From an uncultured Solirubrobacteraceae bacterium (GTDB lineage: Bacteria > Actinomycetota > Thermoleophilia > Solirubrobacterales > Solirubrobacteraceae), in NCBI GenBank assembly GCA_955652345.1, contig CATPBV010000118.1, forward strand, positions 1-19,496: 19,496 bases of DNA. Reading direction: 5' to 3'. Both the position numbers and the translations under genes were made by a program. The notes under the pieces were generated by a model. It saw only the letters and a list, made by a program, of their open reading frames with translations. It searched no databases and was not told the DNA's origin. Positions 1 to 7,319 of this stretch are shown here, piece by piece (position 1 is the stretch's first letter; every line of letters starts with the position of its first letter).

Positions 1-2
1 AG

Positions 3-515
3 ACGGGTCGCCTGATCGGGCTGGTGTTCGTGATCCAGCAGGTGTGGGTCGCGGTCGTGTTCTTGACCAGACGTCCGCCGCGTACCGTGAGCAGACGCCC
101 GCTCGACTGGATCGCGGCCTACGCCGGCTGGTTCACGTCGTTTCTCGTTCATCCGGGCAGCTACCACCCGGCGTGGGGAGTGGCGGTTGGATTCTGGGTG
201 CAGATCGCCGGGCTCCTGCTGTGGGCCTGGGCGCTGTGGAAGCTCGGTCGCTCGTTTGGCGTCGTCGCCGCCGATCGCGGACTCGTGACCCGCGGGCCGT
301 ACGCGCTGGTCCGGCACCCGCTCTACACCGCATACATGATCGGGGGCATCGGCTATCTGATGCAGAGTCCGTCGGTATGGAACGCAGTCGTCGACCTGAT
401 CGCGGTTACCTGGCAGATCGTCCGGATCAACGCGGAGGAGCGCCATCTCGACAGCCCCGACTACGCCGCGTACCGCGACCGCGTGCGCTGGCGGCTGTGT
501 CCTGGGCTGTGGTGA
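3..515 (+). CDS. PEMT/ICMT-family membrane methyltransferase, 5' end cut by window
   Basis: Integral-membrane methyltransferase of the isoprenylcysteine carboxyl methyltransferase / phospholipid methyltransferase superfamily. The C-terminal half carries the family signature: 'RGPYALVRHPLYTAYMI', then 'NAEERHL' and 'YAAYRDRVRWRLCPGLW'. These form the SAM-binding pocket and the closing amphipathic segment. Hydrophobic stretches (WIAAYAGWF, AVGFWVQIAGLLLWAWAL, IGGIGYLM, VVDLIAVTW) give about four membrane segments. The frame is open back to base 3 with no stop. The first start codon in the window (GTG at 24) lies inside a hydrophobic helix, so the true start is probably upstream. The methyl acceptor (prenylcysteine, lipid amine or other) cannot be read from the sequence. 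The gene ends convergently against the minus-strand block that follows. Confidence 0.8.
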   Translation, partial: TGRLIGLVFVIQQVWVAVVFLTRRPPRTVSRRPLDWIAAYAGWFTSFLVHPGSYHPAWGVAVGFWVQIAGLLLWAWALWKLGRSFGVVAADRGLVTRGPYALVRHPLYTAYMIGGIGYLMQSPSVWNAVVDLIAVTWQIVRINAEERHLDSPDYAAYRDRVRWRLCPGLW

Positions 516-877
516 GGCGAGACCAATCCCGGTGCCCGTCTAGGCAACTCTGGCCGTGCGCACTCCGGCGGTCCCAGCAGTACCGGGGGATTCGGACAGT
601 GAACACTCCTCGTCATCTCGCCCGAAGCGGGTGGGGACAGAAGAGACCTGAACTGAGGTGCGACCGACGCGAGTGGCGCCAGCGCGAGCAGCGGCGGCGA
701 CGCGCGCGCCGCCGCGTCAGCTCGGTGCGCCGGGGCGGTCTGCCGATGCGTGCGAGCCATCTGATGGCGTGAAGCGCCACATCCGGCCAGGATGCAGCCC
801 GGGAGCATGAGCGCCAGTGCGAGGCGCGAAGCGCAAGCGCGCGCCGCCCTCGGGCCGACTGGCGTGCGGAGCCTCAC
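461..877 (-). CDS. Doubtful small lipoprotein ORF overlapping the collagen-like gene
   Basis: A GTG at 877 overlaps the TGA of the collagen-like gene as GTGA, and opens a 138-codon frame. Near its start the frame has a basic stretch, a hydrophobic run 'LALALMLPGCI' and a perfect lipobox 'LAGC' with the cysteine near residue 33. That is what a lipoprotein signal peptide looks like, and G/C at third positions is high over the first third. Against it, the rest is rich in Arg, Pro and Ala with no recognisable domain, third-position bias weakens, and the 3' end runs about 55 bases antisense into the methyltransferase gene. If the ORF is not real, bases 516-873 hold no gene I can support. Confidence 0.22.
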   Translation of the reverse strand: MRLRTPVGPRAARACASRLALALMLPGCILAGCGASRHQMARTHRQTAPAHRADAAARASPPLLALAPLASVAPQFRSLLSPPASGEMTRSVHCPNPPVLLGPPECARPELPRRAPGLVSPHHSPGHSRQRTRSRYAA

Positions 878-1551
878 GCCGAAGGAAACGCCTGCACTGA
901 CAGGTGGCACGTCTGCGAGGTGGGTGTCGCGTTGGTCGCTTCGTGCCAAACCATGCTGCCTTTCTGCGGGCCGAGCTGGATGAGGTTGAGCTGCCTGTTG
1001 TACGTGTACGGGGCTGCGCCAGCAGTTGTGGTGTCGATATTGAATGGCGTGGTGAATGTCCCGGGTGGCACCGTGATACTGGCCGTGAAGTCCGCGACGG
1101 TTCCATTGTTGTCGCTCACACCATCGAAATCGATGTTCCAGGATCCGTCGGATGTCTGGATGTAGACGCGCAGCTGGGCCTTCCCGGCGGCGGGCTGCAA
1201 GCAGTCGGCTGAGATCGTGACACCGATTACCGTCCCGAGCGTCTGGCGTGTCGGCGTCGCGCTCGCTGTCCCGTCGAAGATGAGCGTCGTCGCACCGGGC
1301 CCCTGAGGCCCCGGGCCGCCCGGCTGCCCATTGTGGCCCGGAGTGCCCGGCAGTCCGGCCACGTTCCAGATCAGCTTCTTGTCGTGCCTGGCGCACTTTC
1401 CGACATACAGCCCACCGCCTTTGTGATGAACACAGGCGCTGATCTTCTTGCCGCCGCCGGCCGCGATCGCGTACGCACCGCCGCCGAGGAGCAGCATCGC
1501 GGGGGCGACAATGGCGGCTGGGGTCCAGCGACCCGTCAGGAACGATCTCAT
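874..1551 (-). CDS. Secreted or membrane-anchored collagen-like protein
   Basis: A 225-residue protein with one N-terminal hydrophobic segment (about residues 11-30, 'AAIVAPAMLLLGGGAYAIA') acting as signal peptide or anchor. A short region with two cysteines follows ('ISACVHHKGGGLYVGKC', about C40 and C53). Then come about six Gly-X-Y collagen triplets at residues 66-85 ('GLPGTPGHNGQPGGPGPQGP'). The remaining ~140 residues are rich in Thr, Ser and Asp and look like a beta-structured extracellular domain. The cysteine head plus collagen stalk is, from memory, a common architecture in secreted Solirubrobacterales proteins of unknown function. I chose ATG 1551 because a strong GGAGG-type ribosome site lies just upstream. 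An in-frame ATG at 1578 has none and would place extra residues before the signal. Role unknown; probably cell surface. Confidence 0.78.
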   Translation of the reverse strand: MRSFLTGRWTPAAIVAPAMLLLGGGAYAIAAGGGKKISACVHHKGGGLYVGKCARHDKKLIWNVAGLPGTPGHNGQPGGPGPQGPGATTLIFDGTASATPTRQTLGTVIGVTISADCLQPAAGKAQLRVYIQTSDGSWNIDFDGVSDNNGTVADFTASITVPPGTFTTPFNIDTTTAGAAPYTYNRQLNLIQLGPQKGSMVWHEATNATPTSQTCHLSVQAFPSA

Positions 1552-1610
1552 CTTCCCTCCTCGATTGAACGCGGCCATTGGAGACCCTCTGATTCAGGCT
1601 AATCGGAACC

Positions 1611-1628
1611 GCGGACGGAGAAGTCCGC
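1611..1628 (-). terminator. Hairpin downstream of kup, possible terminator
   Basis: A perfect 6-bp stem (GCGGAC at 1611-1616, GTCCGC at 1623-1628) with a 6-base loop lies 23 bases past the kup stop and before the collagen-like gene. There is no clean T run after it on the minus strand, so intrinsic termination is only possible. Confidence 0.35.
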
Positions 1629-1650
1629 CTTCGTAGGAGGGTGGCGCCGA

Positions 1651-3768
1651 TCAGAGCGCGACTTGCGAGCCGACCGTGACCGTCCGGTCGATCGGCAGCC
1701 CGAAGTGATCGATCGGGCTCGCGGCATTGCGTGCCATCGCGACGAATAGCAGCTTGCGCCACCGGCGCATCCCCGATCCATGAGTTGGGATGATCGTCAT
1801 GCGCGACACGAAGTACGACGCGTGCTCCAGGTCGAGGTTGCGCTCCAGCAGCCCCCGCTTACGGGCGAGGGCAAGCGACGCGGGTACGTTTACGACATCG
1901 CGATACCCGGTCCGGATCGTGACGTGGGTGACCTTGAACAGGCCCTCGCCCAGCCGTTCGACGATGAACCGGTCGGACTCCTCGACGCGGGGGACGCTCG
2001 CCCGGTCGAGCGAAACGATCAGCACCCTGTCGTGCAGCACGCAGTGGTGCTCGACGTCGGCGCGGAGCGCCAGCGGCGTCGTCAGCTTGCCAGGGCTCAG
2101 GTAGATCGCGACGTTGGCGACTCGATGGATCGGCGGGTCAGCCATGCGCAGTTGGTAGAGGAACTCCTTCAGCGGCCCCTCTTCGTCGGTGCGATTGCGC
2201 GTCACGATCTCGGCGCCTCGGCGCCAGTTCGCCATCACGATCGCGGCGATCAAGCCGACGCACAGTGGGATCCAGGCGCCCTTGTCGACCTTCGTCAGGT
2301 TGGAGCTGAAGAACGAGACCTCGACGGTCAGGAACGTCGCGCCCAGGATCGCGAGCCTCCACTTGGTCGTGTGCCATAGGGATCGCGCGACTGCCAGGAA
2401 CAGGATGGTGTCGACGATAAACGTGCCGGTCACCGCGACGCCGTAGATGTTCGCTAGCCGTCCTGATTGCTGGAAGATCAACACGAGTGCGGCCACGCCG
2501 ATCGCCAAGCTCCAGTTCACCAGCGGCACGTAGATCTGCCCCTCCAGCTCTGAGGTGTGCGCGATCTTCAGTCGCGGGAGGAACCCGAGCTGCACCGCCT
2601 GGCGTGCCATCGAGAACGCGCCGGTGATCGCAGCTTGAGACGCGATGATCGTCGCGGCGGTCGCGAGGAACACCATCGCGAGCCGCCCCCAGCTCGGAAC
2701 GAGGAGTGAGAACGGGTCAAAGAACTTGTTCTTGACCAGGTTGGGGTGCGCCAGGATCAGCGCGCCCTGCCCGAGATACGAGAGCAGGACCGCTGGGAAG
2801 ACGACGCCGAACCAGGTGAGCCGAATCGGGCCCGCGCCGAAGTGCCCCCGATCGGCGTACAGCGCCTCGGCCCCCGTGACCGCCAGCACGACGCCGCCGA
2901 GCGCGAAGAAAGCCGCCATGCCATTGTCGACCATGAAGCGAGCGCCCCAGACCGGCGAGAGGGCCTGCAGGACACCTGGGTGCGCCACCACCTCGCGGCC
3001 ACCGAGAATCCCGATCGCGCCGAACCACACGAGAATCACCGGCCCGAACAGCCAGCCGACCGCCCCGGTCCCTTGGCGCTGGATCGCAAACAGCCCGACC
3101 AGGATCCCGAGCGATATGGGAACGACGAGATGCGCAAGGCCGGGAGCGGCTACATGCAGACCCTCGACGGCGGATGTCACCGAGATCGCCGGCGTGATCA
3201 TCCCGTCGCCCAGGAACAGCCCGGCGCCGAAGATCCCGAGCGTCACGAGCAGCGCCGCCCGTGGCACCCGCCGACGCCTGATCAGGGCGGCCAGGGCCAT
3301 CACGCCGCCGTCCCCACGGTTATGGGCGCGCATCAGGACGATGGCGTACTTGATCGAGACGACGATGATCAGCGCCCAGAAGATCAGCGAGACGATCCCG
3401 TACACCCCGGCCAGCACAGGCTGGACCGCGTATCCGTCGGCGGTACGCGGGCCGAAGATCACCTTCTCGGCGTACAGGGGGCTCGTGCCGATGTCCCCGT
3501 AGACCACGCCCAGCGCCCCAAGCGCCAGGACCGTCCGGCCCGCATGCGCGACAACGTCGCGTGAGTCGTCGTCCTCCGCCGCGACGACGGCTCCGTTCGC
3601 CGTCGGGCGAGGGGCGGTGGAGACCGGCCAGTATCCGAGCTTGTGCGCGGCCTCGTTGAAGCTGCGCCGCACCTTGGGCTGCGCCCCGCTTCCGTCGCCG
3701 TCGTGAGCCTCGGGGCCGAGCTTGTGGGCAGCCTCGTGCAGGCTCCGTCGCCGAGGCGGTTCGCTCAT
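1651..3768 (-). CDS. kup: Kup-family potassium transporter with duplicated N-terminal motif
   Basis: Low-affinity K+ uptake permease of the KUP/HAK/KT family (K+/H+ symport in the cytoplasmic membrane). The family signature 'VYGDIGTSPLYAEKVIF' is present near residues 89-105. About twelve hydrophobic helices follow, including 'NRGDGGVMALAALI', 'GDGMITPAISVTSAVEGL' and 'YGVAVTGTFIVDT'. A cytoplasmic tail of about 200 residues closes the protein, which at 705 residues is longer than the usual 620-660. The extra length is mostly an ~85-residue hydrophilic N-terminus in which a 12-residue motif, RRS(L/F)(H/N)EAAHKLG, occurs twice at residues 7-18 and 34-45. There is no clear ribosome site before ATG 3768. 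This ATG overlaps the stop of a doubtful 71-codon upstream ORF, so the start is less sure than the identity. Confidence 0.93.
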   Translation of the reverse strand: MSEPPRRRSLHEAAHKLGPEAHDGDGSGAQPKVRRSFNEAAHKLGYWPVSTAPRPTANGAVVAAEDDDSRDVVAHAGRTVLALGALGVVYGDIGTSPLYAEKVIFGPRTADGYAVQPVLAGVYGIVSLIFWALIIVVSIKYAIVLMRAHNRGDGGVMALAALIRRRRVPRAALLVTLGIFGAGLFLGDGMITPAISVTSAVEGLHVAAPGLAHLVVPISLGILVGLFAIQRQGTGAVGWLFGPVILVWFGAIGILGGREVVAHPGVLQALSPVWGARFMVDNGMAAFFALGGVVLAVTGAEALYADRGHFGAGPIRLTWFGVVFPAVLLSYLGQGALILAHPNLVKNKFFDPFSLLVPSWGRLAMVFLATAATIIASQAAITGAFSMARQAVQLGFLPRLKIAHTSELEGQIYVPLVNWSLAIGVAALVLIFQQSGRLANIYGVAVTGTFIVDTILFLAVARSLWHTTKWRLAILGATFLTVEVSFFSSNLTKVDKGAWIPLCVGLIAAIVMANWRRGAEIVTRNRTDEEGPLKEFLYQLRMADPPIHRVANVAIYLSPGKLTTPLALRADVEHHCVLHDRVLIVSLDRASVPRVEESDRFIVERLGEGLFKVTHVTIRTGYRDVVNVPASLALARKRGLLERNLDLEHASYFVSRMTIIPTHGSGMRRWRKLLFVAMARNAASPIDHFGLPIDRTVTVGSQVAL
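3637..3750 (-). repeat. kup: Direct repeat inside the kup 5' end
   Basis: Two ~33-base copies lie 81 bases apart (about 3637-3669 and 3718-3750). They are in frame and encode the two RRS(L/F)(H/N)EAAHKLG motifs. The DNA copies differ at several positions while the peptide is nearly kept, which suggests an old duplication held by selection. Confidence 0.7.
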
Positions 3769-3980
3769 CCGGTTGGGTGTTCGAGAGGGATCCGGCTGTC
3801 TCGCCTGGGCCGGCCCGTGCGAATGACGTATCTCCGCGGGTAAAGCGTCGAAATCGTGAGGATCCGGCTAGGACGCTCGGGAAGTCCTGCCCTTATGTCC
3901 GCGAGAATCCCGCTCTGGCGGGACGCCGGAGCGGCTAGCGGTATAGCCGGTCCCGCACGGCGTGTGTCGTCGTAAGCCAT
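3765..3980 (-). CDS. Doubtful 71-codon ORF coupled to kup
   Basis: ATG at 3980 has a purine-rich GAGAGGG five bases upstream, and its TGA overlaps the kup ATG as ATGA. That arrangement is typical of a translationally coupled pair or leader peptide. The peptide is arginine-rich, has no recognisable domain or membrane segment, and its codon bias is unconvincing. It may simply be the open frame of a long kup leader. Confidence 0.2.
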   Translation of the reverse strand: MAYDDTRRAGPAIPLAAPASRQSGILADIRAGLPERPSRILTISTLYPRRYVIRTGRPRRDSRIPLEHPTG

Positions 3981-4206
3981 CCGGCCCTCTCGTCGATCAA
4001 CTGGAAAAACAAGGCGCCGACTGGAGCAAAGCCGAAACAGCAGAGACCAACTATCGGTATTCCTACCTATCTTGAGCTGGGCCCGATCGGGGCGCTAACC
4101 GCCGCTGCACAGGGCGACACCTGGCCGGGCGCGGCTCGACGGGCCCATCGCCATGGGTGTAAGTCCCGATATCGGATCCGGCCCAGGCGCGGGGCTGATC
4201 AGGCGC
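3769..4206. other. 438-base intergenic stretch between kup and the response regulator
   Basis: No confident gene lies here. It holds the doubtful 71-codon ORF, a perfect hairpin at 3908-3923, a 10-bp palindrome CCCGATCGGG (4082-4091), a small stem CCCAT/ATGGG (4144-4157) and an unusually A-rich segment around 4005-4075. The kup promoter is expected here but I could not pick a convincing -35/-10 pair. I did not recognise a c-di-AMP (ydaO) riboswitch core, although kup is a known target of that class elsewhere. Confidence 0.5.
3908..3923. other. Perfect hairpin in the kup leader
   Basis: TCCCGC (3908-3913) and GCGGGA (3918-3923) form a 6-bp stem with loop TCTG, about 140 bases upstream of the kup start. 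It could be part of an RNA leader structure or simply a stable stem. No T run follows on the minus strand. Confidence 0.4.
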
Positions 4207-4866
4207 TTAGGGTTCTACGAGTCCTCGGCGAATCGCATAGCGCGTGAGCTCCGCGCCGTTGCGCATCCCCAGCTTGTCGAGGATGTTCGCACGGTGATGG
4301 TCGACGGTCTTCTTGCTGATCACAAGCGTGCTCGCGATCTCGTCGCTGGTGTAGCCCTCAGCGATCAGCTTGACGACCTGCAGCTCGCGCGGAGTGAGCG
4401 GGTCTTCGGGCACCGCTTCGCCTCGTCGAGCTCGCTCGAGGTAGTCCCGGATCAGCGCCCTGACGGCGCCTGGATACAGAAACGGTTCCCCGCGCATGCT
4501 CGCTCGGCATGCCTCGACGAGATCGCGATTGGCAGCGGTCTTCAGCACGTAACCGGAGGCCCCGGCTTTCAGCGCTTCGAAGAAGTACTGCTCGCTGTCA
4601 TGTACCGAGAGGATCAAGACCCGCACCCCGGGGCGGCGCCGGACCAGCTCGGCTGCGGCTTGCAGCCCGGTCAAGCGCGGCATCGACACGTCGAGGATCG
4701 CGAGATCGACGTTGCTGGCGAGCGCCTTCTCGACCGCTTCCGTGCCGTCGGTGGCCTCGGCTACCACCTCGATGTCGGTCTCGCTGTCGAGGACGGCGCG
4801 CAGGCCGCTGCGCACGACGGCGTGATCGTCGGCAAGCAGCACCCGCGTCTTCAGTGGCGTCGGCAT
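4207..4866 (-). CDS. NarL/FixJ-type two-component response regulator
   Basis: DNA-binding response regulator of 219 residues. The receiver domain spans residues ~7-122, with acidic pair D13-D14, phospho-acceptor D59 ('LAILDVSMP'), the conserved Ser near 87 ('LILSVHD') and the Lys of 'YVLKTA' near 109. A LuxR-type helix-turn-helix follows at ~153-210 ('LTPRELQVVKLIAEGYTSDEIASTLVISKKTVDHHRANI', interrupted here only by reading). ATG 4866 lies two bases after the kinase stop, so the two are co-transcribed with the kinase first. Targets are unknown. The region downstream contains kup, but a regulatory link is only conjecture. Confidence 0.93.
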   Translation of the reverse strand: MPTPLKTRVLLADDHAVVRSGLRAVLDSETDIEVVAEATDGTEAVEKALASNVDLAILDVSMPRLTGLQAAAELVRRRPGVRVLILSVHDSEQYFFEALKAGASGYVLKTAANRDLVEACRASMRGEPFLYPGAVRALIRDYLERARRGEAVPEDPLTPRELQVVKLIAEGYTSDEIASTLVISKKTVDHHRANILDKLGMRNGAELTRYAIRRGLVEP

Positions 4867-4868
4867 CG

Positions 4869-5930
4869 CTATTCGCTCGTGACCGGCACGGACAGCGCAA
4901 CGTCAGTTCCGCGACCCTCGGCGGAGTGGACCTCGAGCGTCCCATCGATCAGCATCGCACGCTCGCGCATCCCGACGAGGCCACCCTCCCTCCTCGCCTC
5001 GGGAAGGCCGCGGCCGTCGTCGCTCACGTGCAGCACCACCCGTCCGTCAGCCAGCTTCAGCGAGACGCTGACCTCGGTCCCCTGAGCGTGTCGCAGCGCG
5101 TTGGTCAGCGCCTCCTGGGCGACTCGGTAGACGACGAGCTCGACGTCCTCCGACAGGGTAGGCAGTGCTCCGTCGAGATCGCGTCTGACGCGTAGGCCGC
5201 TCTGCCCCACCCTGGAGGAGAGGGCGATCAGCGCGTTGACCAGTCCCAGGTCGTCGAGCGCCTCCGGCCGCAGCTCGCGCCCGATTCTGTGGACGTCCTC
5301 GAGGCTCCGGAGCACCGTCTCGGCGATCTCCGTCAGCGCCTCACTCTGACGCGACGGTTCCCCGGCGGCCCGTTCGGCCCGGAGTGCTACCGCGGTCAGC
5401 GTCTGCCCAACTTCGTCATGGAGCTCGCGCGCGATCCGTGAGCGCTCGCCCTCCTGAGCGGCCAGAGCTCGCCTGCCGCTTTCGAGCCGCTCGTCCTCCA
5501 AGCGGTCGAGCATCGAGTTGAGCGCCTCTGCGAGGGCCACGACCTCGCGACCAGCCGTCGGCGACGCCTCAGCCCGGCGGCCCGGTTGGCGCGGATCGAC
5601 CGTGCCCATCACCGCTGCAAGCCGGCGCAGCGGGCTGAAGACCCGCCGCAGGAGCACGAGATCGACCGCCAGCAACACAATCAGGCCAATCGACAGGATC
5701 AGCAGCTCGCTCGGGGTCGCCACCCGGTGGACGGTCACGGGCGTCCATGCGAGGAGTGCGAACGCGGCGACGCACACAACGACGTTCGCGGCGAACACTC
5801 GCCAGAGCAGCGATACGTTCTCCCACCGCCACCGCGTTCGAGGCGGGCGGGTCGCGCGGTCCGTGCGCGCGGGTGCGAGCTGGTCGTCGGCCGTCGCGAC
5901 GGCAGGGTGGGCTTCAGTCGATGAGAGCAT
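4869..5930 (-). CDS. Membrane sensor histidine kinase (HisKA_3 type)
   Basis: A 353-residue kinase paired with the response regulator that follows. Two helices, 'VFAANVVVCVAAFALLAW' and 'LLILSIGLIVLLAVDLVLL', are separated by only ~13 residues, so there is no real extracytoplasmic sensor domain. A HAMP-like linker follows, then the HisKA_3 phosphorylation box 'RSRIARELHDEVGQTLTA' with the phospho-histidine. The ATPase domain shows an N box ('VAQEALTNALRHA'), a G1 box ('DDGRGLP') and a G2 box ('GLVGMRERA'). I chose ATG 5930 because GGAG lies about 8 bases upstream. The frame stays open much further upstream, but that part is the antisense of the next gene. Such short-loop kinases usually sense membrane or envelope state. 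Confidence 0.92.
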   Translation of the reverse strand: MLSSTEAHPAVATADDQLAPARTDRATRPPRTRWRWENVSLLWRVFAANVVVCVAAFALLAWTPVTVHRVATPSELLILSIGLIVLLAVDLVLLRRVFSPLRRLAAVMGTVDPRQPGRRAEASPTAGREVVALAEALNSMLDRLEDERLESGRRALAAQEGERSRIARELHDEVGQTLTAVALRAERAAGEPSRQSEALTEIAETVLRSLEDVHRIGRELRPEALDDLGLVNALIALSSRVGQSGLRVRRDLDGALPTLSEDVELVVYRVAQEALTNALRHAQGTEVSVSLKLADGRVVLHVSDDGRGLPEARREGGLVGMRERAMLIDGTLEVHSAEGRGTDVALSVPVTSE

Positions 5931-6013
5931 CTTCTGGGCTCCTCGGAGCGCTTTCTCACCGACAGACGTTACGACGGCGGACTGCACACCACAAGCCGTC
6001 GACAAGCCGGTCG

Positions 6014-6067
6014 CGACTCGAGCCGGATAACCGGCTGCGACCCGAGCCCAACAACCCGGCTGCGACC
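6014..6067. repeat. Imperfect tandem repeat with an embedded palindrome upstream of ltrA-like gene
   Basis: Two units of 24 and 25 bases (6014-6037, 6038-6062) and the first five bases of a third lie between the kinase and LtrA genes. Each unit begins CGACYCGAGCC and ends ACCGGCTG or ACCCGGCTG. Unit 1 contains the perfect palindrome AGCCGG-ATAA-CCGGCT (6021-6036). It sits just upstream of the LtrA-family start and could be a regulator-binding region for either divergent gene. Confidence 0.55.
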
Positions 6068-6077
6068 ATATGTCCGC

Positions 6078-7313
6078 ATGAGCGTCGCGGACGAATCTGA
6101 AGGGGTCGCCGTCGAGCAGATCGACGGGGACCCCGACCGGCGGACCGCCGCGATTCCCGCCGCCCTGTTCGAAGAGCCTCAGGTAGGAGAGCAGCGCGTC
6201 ACCGCGCTCGAGCTGTTCTTCGATCTGGTGTTCGTGTTCGCGATAACCCAGACAACCGGATACGTGTCTGCGGCACCGTCGTGGACCCGGCTGCTCGAGG
6301 CTCTCGCGATCCTCGCGGTGCTGTGGTTCGCGTGGTCGGGATACGCGTGGCTCGGCAACACAGCCAACACCGACGAGGGGCTGGTGCGAGTGATCCTGTT
6401 CGCAGCGATGGCCGCGATGCTGATCGCGTCGCTCGCGGTGCCGCACGCCTTCGGGGGCGATGGGCTGATCTTCGGTGTGGCGTACTTCGTCGTGCGCGTG
6501 CTGCACATCGGCTGCTACGCGGCGGTGGCTCGTGCACGCAACGACGCGACCCTGGCAGCGGTCGTCTGGCGGCTTGGCTCGACGATCATGCCCGCGGCCG
6601 CGCTGCTCGTGCTGGCCGGGGCGCTGAGCGGAGCTCCTAGGACGGCGTGCTGGGTGGCGGCGCTGCTGCTCGACTATGGCGGGATCGTCGTTCGAGGCGT
6701 CGCGGGCTGGCGGATCGAGCCCGGCCACTTCGCCGAGCGTCACAACGCGGTGATCATCATCGCGCTCGGCGAATCGATCGTGTCGCTCGGGCTCGGCGCC
6801 GCGGGCGTGCCACTGGACGCGGGAGTGATAGCCGGGGCGCTGCTCGGAATCGCAACGGCGGCGGCGCTCTGGTGGGCGTATTTCGACGTCGTGTCGATCG
6901 TCGCGGAGCGGCGGCTGCGACGAGCCAGTCCGGACGAGCAGGTCCTGATCGCGCGCGACTCCTACACCTACCTGCACCTGCCGATGGTCGCGGGAATCGT
7001 CGTGTTCGCGATCGGCGTCAAGCGCACGCTGGAGCACGTGGGCACGCACCTGCCGATCGTGGTCGCCGTTGCCCTGTGTGCGGGGGTGGCGCTCTACCTT
7101 CTGGCCCTCAGCGCCTTCAAGCGCCGCAACGTCGGCTCGTTCAACCGGCAGCGGCTCGTGGTCGCCGCTCTGCTCGTGTGCCTGGTTCCCGCCGCGACCG
7201 CGGTGCCGGCGCTGCTGGCCCTGGGGCTGGTGACGCTCGTCACCTGCGGTCTGATCGCGTTCGAGTTCGTGCGCTACGCGGAGGCACGAGACCGGATCCG
7301 GCACGGCGGCTAG
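6078..7313 (+). CDS. LtrA-family (low temperature requirement A) membrane protein
   Basis: A 411-residue polytopic membrane protein of the LtrA family. The family signature 'RVTALELFFDLVFVFAITQ' lies near residues 40-58 and is followed by about ten to twelve hydrophobic segments. A second conserved block, 'HFAERHNAVIIIALGESIV' near residue 216, is also typical. The molecular function of the family is not established: the name comes from a Listeria mutant that failed to grow in the cold. ATG 6078 lacks a clear ribosome site, so the gene may be leaderless or start slightly elsewhere. It is divergent from the kinase gene (147-base gap) and convergent with the arsenic operon's last gene, six bases away. 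Confidence 0.88.
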   Translation: MSVADESEGVAVEQIDGDPDRRTAAIPAALFEEPQVGEQRVTALELFFDLVFVFAITQTTGYVSAAPSWTRLLEALAILAVLWFAWSGYAWLGNTANTDEGLVRVILFAAMAAMLIASLAVPHAFGGDGLIFGVAYFVVRVLHIGCYAAVARARNDATLAAVVWRLGSTIMPAAALLVLAGALSGAPRTACWVAALLLDYGGIVVRGVAGWRIEPGHFAERHNAVIIIALGESIVSLGLGAAGVPLDAGVIAGALLGIATAAALWWAYFDVVSIVAERRLRRASPDEQVLIARDSYTYLHLPMVAGIVVFAIGVKRTLEHVGTHLPIVVAVALCAGVALYLLALSAFKRRNVGSFNRQRLVVAALLVCLVPAATAVPALLALGLVTLVTCGLIAFEFVRYAEARDRIRHGG

Positions 7314-7319
7314 GCCGCT

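Noticed and set aside
878..1762. Upstream part of the long minus-strand frame ending at 461
   Set aside because: It overlaps the well-supported collagen-like gene and the kup end in another frame and is Arg-rich without domains. Only the part after 877 merits a low-confidence mention.
2645..3564. Long plus-strand open frames opposite kup
   Set aside because: Antisense shadows of a GC-rich membrane-protein gene, with no family signature or ribosome sites.
3769..4206. c-di-AMP (ydaO/yuaA) riboswitch upstream of kup
   Set aside because: Considered because kup genes can carry it, but I could not find the conserved core motifs by eye. A covariance-model search would decide.
5931..7304. N-terminal extension of the kinase frame (about 458 extra codons up to 7304, minus strand)
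   Set aside because: It is the antisense of the LtrA-family gene, very rich in Arg, His, Asp and Gln, with no domain. The kinase has a good start with a ribosome site at 5930.
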